Translations under genes and position numbers: made by a program
Assembly: GCA_035578905.1 (NCBI GenBank)
Contig: JAQJVL010000201.1
Location: 1,013,778 to 1,077,777, forward strand
DNA length: 64,000 nucleotides
Direction: 5' to 3'
Source: Stictocephala bisonia
Taxonomy: Eukaryota > Arthropoda > Insecta > Hemiptera > Membracidae
Notes under the pieces: model-generated
Database searches by the model: none
Told to the model about the DNA's origin: nothing
The model's input: only the letters and a program-made list of their open reading frames with translations
Shown: positions 59,990 to 64,000 of the stretch, one piece after another
Layout of the letters: every line of letters starts with the position of its first letter
Position numbering within the stretch: the stretch's first letter is position 1

Positions 59990-59997
59990 TATTTATA
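59990..59997 (-). promoter_or_regulatory. TATA box of the fibre-like gene
   Basis: On the minus strand TATAAATA, 35-42 bp upstream of the ATG at 59955 and directly downstream of the gene-end hairpin of the preceding gene. This spacing fits a conventional Pol II core promoter with a very short leader. Confidence 0.6.
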
Positions 59998-60034
59998 AAA
60001 CCCAAAAGTAGTTCAAGGTCAAGAGTAGTATTTT

Positions 60035-60099
60035 AAAAAAAACCTTCTTGCACAGAACAATGTATTTCTCAAATCATTCTGTGCCAGAAGGTTTTTTTT
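60035..60099 (-). terminator. Gene-end hairpin 2 of the Maverick minus-strand unit
   Basis: Arms AAAAAAAACCTTCTTGCACA and onward (60035-60057) and TTCTGTGCCAGAAGGTTTTT and onward (60078-60099) pair over about 23 bp with one mismatch. AATAAA on the minus strand (60111-60116) lies between the stop codon at 60146 and the hairpin. The flanking TTCAAGGTCA...GAG.AGT text is shared with hairpin 1 (54384-54406 and 60012-60034). Confidence 0.65.
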
Positions 60100-60145
60100 A
60101 TTTTTTCATCTTTATTTACAAATATATTTTTACAATAATCAAAGC

Positions 60146-60526
60146 TTAAAACTGAATTGTAGTGTTGATGCTTCCACGTTCTCTTGTATCTAGGAAGAGT
60201 TCTGTAGAGTTGTGACCGCTAACTCCGTGCGACTCCAAGTAGAGCATTACTGGTTGTATATTGCTCAGATTTTCGTTCTGCAAAAGATTAACAAAATGCT
60301 TGGGTAGGAAAACCTGAACTTTTGGCACATCACCAGAATTGTATGGTGCATTGCTTAAAGTAACCAGCATTGCATCTCCCACAGACGTGTCCATTTTTCT
60401 TACTTGATGTACGATGTAATGTTTCTGCTCCTGTAATTCTGAACAACGCTTTGTTGGTAGTACGGATGACTTGGAGTTTGCGTTGAACTGTTCAAGTAAT
60501 GTTTGAATAGACTGCTGCGATGCCAT
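60146..60526 (-). CDS. Small Maverick protein, OB-fold-like (about 126 residues)
   Basis: The frame is intact from the ATG at 60526, 29 bases after the stop of the upstream ORF (60555). An in-frame extension to 60646 would overlap that ORF, so the shorter start is preferred. Features are HYIVHQVRKMDTSVGDAMLV (a beta-strand-rich K/R-hydrophobic alternation), KVQVFLPKHFVNLL and the C-terminal GSINTTIQF. Short proteins with a Y.I...R...T..G....V...VFLP..F pattern recur in insect Mavericks. A single-strand DNA-binding role is plausible, but it is an inference from the strand pattern. Confidence 0.6.
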   Translation of the reverse strand: MASQQSIQTLLEQFNANSKSSVLPTKRCSELQEQKHYIVHQVRKMDTSVGDAMLVTLSNAPYNSGDVPKVQVFLPKHFVNLLQNENLSNIQPVMLYLESHGVSGHNSTELFLDTRERGSINTTIQF

Positions 60527-60554
60527 CTTCAAAACTGCTTCTTCTGCTGCTGTA

Positions 60555-61421
60555 CTAGATGTCGTCTCCTCGGAGCTCTGAGTAATACTGATGCATTGTT
60601 TGTGGGGAGCTCTCATATTTATACTTTTCCTTATCCCCACCACCACTGCAGTTCTGACCTTGATTTAAAAAAGTAGCTAAACGGTAAGCTTTTTGCAACG
60701 CACAATTCGAAACACTGTGGAATTGATTTTGTACACACAGACATACCCCTTCATAATTGTCTTTAAAACTTCTATCTATAATGGTATCGTATACATTTCT
60801 TGTTGTATACATTTTAATCCAATTTCTCTTTTTACTACCAGTTGTATAAAATGTAGTAAATTTTGAACAGAAATGACACATAATACTGGTAACTTCTTTA
60901 TAACTTGTAAAACCTTCTCCCCATGTAATGTAATGGTAGTTATTCATTAACCATTTGTTTGATCTTTGAGCTTCCTTTAAAAGTGTTCTAAAAGAAAATG
61001 GCGGCTTAATTAAGAAGTAGTAAACCACATTTGTGTTCATATCTAAAAAGGTTAGTTCTTTAATAATATACTCATCATCAGAATCATAGAAAGCTTGACA
61101 TTCTACAACACATGGTCTTTCCTCAATTACGCGAACATCATCCTTAAAAGACACTTGATCGTTACTAATTGCAGCGTTTGAGTAAACTGATTTCCACACT
61201 ACGGTAGGTAATAATTTATATGCACCATTCAATAAACTCTACTCTATTACTTCTTTAACTTCTTCTTCTTCTTTAGCTTCTACGCATTGTTCTCCGTTGT
61301 TTTCATTTAGGTTTGAAAAGTCTCGTAAATGTCTCCACACTTCCACTTCGTAGGGAACTCTATTAAAAATAGAAGTATCTATAGGACTGTATAAAACGGG
61401 TGCATCGGGTTGAGTTTCCAT
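60555..61421 (-). pseudogene. Conserved Maverick ORF, one in-frame stop (about 288 codons)
   Basis: ATG at 61421 (METQPDAPVLYSPID) starts an acidic N-terminal section (EAKEEEEVKEVIE) that ends in a TAG at 61239-61241. The same frame continues directly to 60555. The main part has CVVECQAFYD, YIIKELTFLDMNTNV, FLIKPPFSFRTLL, WLMNNYHYITWGEGFTSYKE, CHFCSKFTTFYTTG and NCALQKAYRLATFL. This pattern (VECQ.F...IIKEL...KPP..F...WL....H.I.W..G...Y) is familiar from insect Maverick ORFs of unsettled function; a decayed RNase-H-fold nuclease is possible, given the acidic first block and the late H..C..A..L block. Only one lesion was seen. Confidence 0.6.
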
Positions 61422-61504
61422 GGTATGTATTAAGTAGTCCTGAAGTATTGGTTTAGAAAATCCTAATTGTTTGACGTATCTGGTAATTGAAGGAGCTGTA
61501 CTAT

Positions 61505-61745
61505 TTAAAATAAAAAATCTTGTTTTGTAAGTAACAGTTTTTCTTCATGTTTTGTTAGATTTCTAATTCGCATCTGTTGTTCACCACTTTGCTTAACAAT
61601 ATAAATTTCAATATCGCTATCCAGTAATCTTACATTCGTTTTTCTTCCAACTACATTGTTTGCTAATTAGCATTCAATTAAATGCAGGTGTTTGACAAAG
61701 GATTCCCATGCACTTTCAGAAAACTGAACGGTTTTTGCTCCATGG
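61505..61745 (-). pseudogene. Small Maverick ORF, likely broken
   Basis: The minus-strand frame encodes TVQFSESAWESFVKHLHLIE, then after one stop NVVGRKTNVRLLDSDIEIYI, and RIRNLTKHEEKLLLTKQDFL, ending in TAA at 61505-61507. Two helix-like blocks with W/L spacing flank a beta-rich centre, the layout of a small protein commonly placed at the 5' end of the Maverick minus-strand cluster. The start codon is unclear; an in-frame codon near 61740 is possible. Confidence 0.45.
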
Positions 61746-61760
61746 TGGGTATTAAATTTT

Positions 61761-62222
61761 CATCAAGATATATGAACGGGTATTTAGTCAGCGATTTTCA
61801 AAAGTCAAGATTTGTTTGGAATTAGTAAAAAATCGTGTACTTTTTTCGTTCTGTACGAAGTATAAATATGAAAAAAATACAACAAAATTATTGTTGACAC
61901 CTATCAACGCACAATAAAACAATGAAAATATTGGTACAGGTTCCATTACCATAGCTTTGTTAGTTTAATTTTTGTAAGCATCCAAACTCGAGTCTCCAAA
62001 CTTTTGTTACGGAAACATCTGAAAGTTTATGTATTCCCTATATTTTATTATTTCTAGACTATAGTGTTTTCTTGATTATAATATTTTAAGCAATATAAAT
62101 ATTTTTTTCTATTTTGCAGGTTGATAATTTTGACAATGTAATATGTTATTTGTATAGCTAGCTGATTATTGACTGATAATGCATGTATATAGGTCTTAAA
62201 TCAATAAAAATTATTTGATTTG
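61761..62222. other. Non-coding interval, LINE 3' tail at its end
   Basis: No gene seen. The last 80 bases (TGATAATGCATGTATATAGG, then TCTTAAATCAATAAAAATTA, then TTTGATTTGA) look like the 3' UTR and tail of a plus-strand LINE. The right terminus of the Maverick would be expected here, but no inverted repeat partner was found on the left side. Confidence 0.45.
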
Positions 62223-62359
62223 AAACAAATTAGGAAAAATATGGACATGAATAAAAACTAAAATCCTTGGCGGTTGTGTTCAAGTGAGGTTGAAAAAGCC
62301 ACGGCCAAGGTGGAAGGATTTTAGTTTTCATTCATGTCCATATTTTCCCCAATTTGTTT
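62223..62359. mobile_element. 137-bp foldback MITE
   Basis: AAACAAATTAGGAAAAATAT, then GGACATGAATAAAAACTAAA, then ATCCTT (62223-62268) is inverted at 62314-62359 with only a few mismatches (for example GAATAAAAAC versus GAATGAAAAC). The loop is about 45 bases. No target duplication could be fixed. It adjoins a LINE tail. Confidence 0.75.
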
Positions 62360-62544
62360 GCATGGTTTGTTTTTTTGCATTGGAGTAACGAAAGTATTTG
62401 GACTTCTCATTCTGATTTCTCATATTTTGTTGTTTATTTATCTATAACTTTTTTTTTGTGCTTGGCGTCCTTTTTTTTAAATGTGCTCTATGTCTTTGTA
62501 TTACTTTTTTAAAGTTTCATGTGTCACAACCCAGGACAAACTGA

Positions 62545-63200
62545 TTTGAATTGTAATTCTTTTTGGCCTCCTCCATCCCCAATATGATTATCTTTTTCCA
62601 TCAGTTTCTTTCAAATACAATCACCTTGGCATTTTTGACGCTTGGATTACAAAAGTGGTGGTTAATTTTTCTCTTTTTGTTGCTCTCAACAGATATTTTT
62701 TCCTCTTTGGAGATTACCATATATAGCCTTTTATTCCCCTCTGGATGCTATTTTACAAGCCGCTTGATGTCTTTCTGTGAGGCTAGCCGACAGCCCTTGC
62801 TTTGCTTCGGGGTGGTTCTGCATGCTTACTTACCCTTCCCTTCGTGGTTTTCTCTAAACCACGGAATTTTACACTCAGCTGTATTAAAAAACTATAAAGA
62901 AAGAGTATTTAATTGTAAACTCTTAATGCATCAGTAGGATAAATGTCAAACATACAAAATAAATATGTTTATTTACTTAAAAACGGTTGTTATTAATTTA
63001 CTAAAATCAACCCAATGTTATCCTTATGGAACACTCTTTCAGGGGTGGTTTCTACTCCTTAGCAGTATTTTATCAAGATGAAAATAATTTAGTTTTCTTA
63101 TTTAGCCTACCACAAATATTTGTACGAAATTTTACATCTGTGGGATTACGGGAAGTGGAAGAATTAGTGATGAGTGAGTAGGGGCTTTGCCTTTTACATA
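62545..63200 (+). repeat. Dispersed repeat copy
   Basis: The section GCCGACAGCCCTTGCTTTGC and onward (62788-62850) matches 21965-22030. The section TTATTAATTTACTAAAATCA, then ACCCAATGTTATCCTTATGG (62992-63031) matches 33290-33325. This copy thus links both halves of one family. A frame across 62563-62937 is not convincing. Superfamily unknown. Confidence 0.65.
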
Positions 63201-63516
63201 GAGAGTATGCGTTTATTTATTCGCATATCATCATCTTAGTATTTTTGTCCCTCACGATAATATTTTGCTTTTGATTTCTTTTCGGATGCTATCCGACAGC
63301 TACAGCAGGAATAACACATATTTCATTTACTTCTTGTTATTCTCAAAAGATGTGAAAAGGTGTGCATATAAACAATGAAATGAAAAACATGCAAGCACAC
63401 TCAACCTTAATACTTTAGGCTGTTGACAGTTTGTATGACCACTGCTTTGTATTCTGTATCTTCACCAGGGAAACAATGATTTGGATTATGAGTTTCAGAC
63501 TTGTGGAACCACTTAC

Positions 63517-63641
63517 ACTTTCCACTTGATCCAAATTCCAGGTGGAAGTTCCGTGATTTCAACTGGATGCACTCCAAATTTTGACTCATTCACCGTTGGA
63601 GATTGTCGTGCATATACTGGTTTCTTTTTATACTCACCACA
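63517..63641 (-). CDS. Likely internal exon of an unidentified host gene (125 bp)
   Basis: On the minus strand a 3' splice site, CCACTAATCTGCAG, precedes 63641 and a strong 5' splice site, GTAAGT (63511-63516), follows 63517. The frame between is open, beginning CGEYKKKPVYARQS and containing NESKFGVHPVEITELPPGIW. It is balanced in composition, unlike the AT-rich surroundings. I do not recognise the protein. Neighbouring exons are not evident in the window; the upstream part of the gene would lie above 64 kb. Confidence 0.5.
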
Positions 63642-63777
63642 CTGCAGATTAGTGGATATAAAACTATCAAACGTAAAAGTAAGTGGAGTGTTTCGCTTTT
63701 ACGCACAAGTTTTCTAATGACGTTGTAGATTTATATTTCAATTTACTGTATAACAATTGCATATACAATTTCTTAAG

Positions 63778-63945
63778 TTATGCCATTTGAACATATGCAC
63801 GCATCCACAGTCCCAGTAAAAAAAATGAAAAACACAAAGGTATCTCGTTTTTAGAAAAAATTGTTGTTGGAAAATACTTACCTATTTCCTTTATATGTTA
63901 TGCCGTTGGAACATATCCATTGATCCACAGTCCCTATAAAAAATA
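63778..63945. repeat. Imperfect tandem duplication, offset 120 bp
   Basis: TTATGCC(A/G)TT(T/G)GAACATAT followed by ATCCACAGTCCC and TATAAAAAA-like text occurs at 63778-63825 and again 120 bases later at 63898-63945. Non-coding. Confidence 0.75.
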
Positions 63946-64000
63946 TTTCATCGACCTGTCATTCGATTTGTATAGGCGTATTATGTCATGAAAATGGTCT

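Larger units (their letters stand above)
47881..61760. mobile_element. Degenerate Maverick/Polinton (self-synthesising, virus-like transposon)
   Basis: Four hallmark genes are present: protein-primed DNA polymerase B, retroviral-type integrase, packaging ATPase, and small accessory ORFs of the kind found in insect Mavericks. Plus-strand genes (polB, unknown ORF, integrase, ATPase) face minus-strand genes (three small ORFs, fibre-like protein, short unknown ORF) and converge near 54.2-54.5 kb. Later insertions are a mariner (about 50204-51153), a foldback element (54186-54365) and a 4-kb LINE (55515-59571). Without these, about 8.7 kb of Maverick remains, against 15-20 kb for intact elements. 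Major and minor capsid proteins and the adenain-type protease are not recognisable. Terminal inverted repeats were not found. Confidence 0.9.

Noticed and set aside
62563..62937. Plus-strand frame of 124 codons
   Set aside because: Lies in a dispersed repeat and shows low-complexity hydrophobic text from T-rich DNA; no homology recognised.
63407..63589. Minus-strand frame through the splice donor at 63511-63516
   Set aside because: It uses a different reading frame from the exon at 63517-63641 and reads through intron; the exon reading fits both splice sites better.

Overview
The window is AT-rich, intron-capable, transposon-saturated DNA from an arthropod nuclear genome. An insect is likely and a hemipteran-like one is plausible, but the species cannot be read from the sequence. 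Evidence for this: a eukaryotic uroporphyrinogen decarboxylase gene with a splice acceptor just upstream of its start codon; many Jockey/CR1-group LINEs; a Gypsy LTR element; a Penelope-like element; mariner, hAT and piggyBac relatives; and a degenerate Maverick/Polinton. The only intact host gene I can identify is uroporphyrinogen decarboxylase (minus strand, 8508-9566). A second, unidentified host exon is likely at 63517-63641 (minus).

Layout. 1-3050: a plus-strand LINE split by a minus-strand LINE and by a piggyBac-type MITE. 3460-8075: a near full-length but broken plus-strand LINE (coiled coil plus SGNH-esterase ORF1, then endonuclease and RT). 8508-9587: uroporphyrinogen decarboxylase. 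9700-13960: non-coding dispersed and tandem repeats. 13168-16420: LINE scraps, one carrying a tRNA-derived SINE. 17170-21500: a decayed Gypsy element containing a 762-bp TIR element and a 5S-rRNA-like SINE. 22870-29014: a minus-strand LINE disrupted by two blocks of a 36-bp G-rich minisatellite and a tandem duplication. 28982-31130: a plus-strand LINE. 31-39 kb: non-coding DNA with a piggyBac end, a third minisatellite block and a candidate 2.6-kb TIR element. 39240-40350: another LINE end. 40547-42559: a hAT element with a perfect 8-bp target duplication, carrying a nested MITE and LINE remnant. 43739-45540: a (TA)n tract and a Penelope-like RT split by a TA-flanked MITE.

47881-61760 is the most interesting region, a Maverick/Polinton (virus-like, self-synthesising transposon). 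Plus-strand genes: protein-primed DNA polymerase B (interrupted by a mariner), a small unknown ORF, retrovirus-like integrase and a packaging-type ATPase. Minus-strand genes converge on them: three small Maverick-type ORFs, a phage-tail-fibre-like repeat protein and another short unknown ORF. The fibre-like gene is split by a 4-kb LINE. Major capsid protein and maturation protease are not visible. Two minus-strand genes have TATA boxes just upstream. Two others end in closely similar AATAAA-plus-hairpin modules, which suggests the element carried its own transcription-unit punctuation.

Several nested insertions can be resolved exactly, because removing the inserted element and one target copy rejoins the host element's reading frame (piggyBac-type MITE at TTAA in a LINE; TA-flanked MITE in the Penelope element). 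This gives a clear relative chronology.
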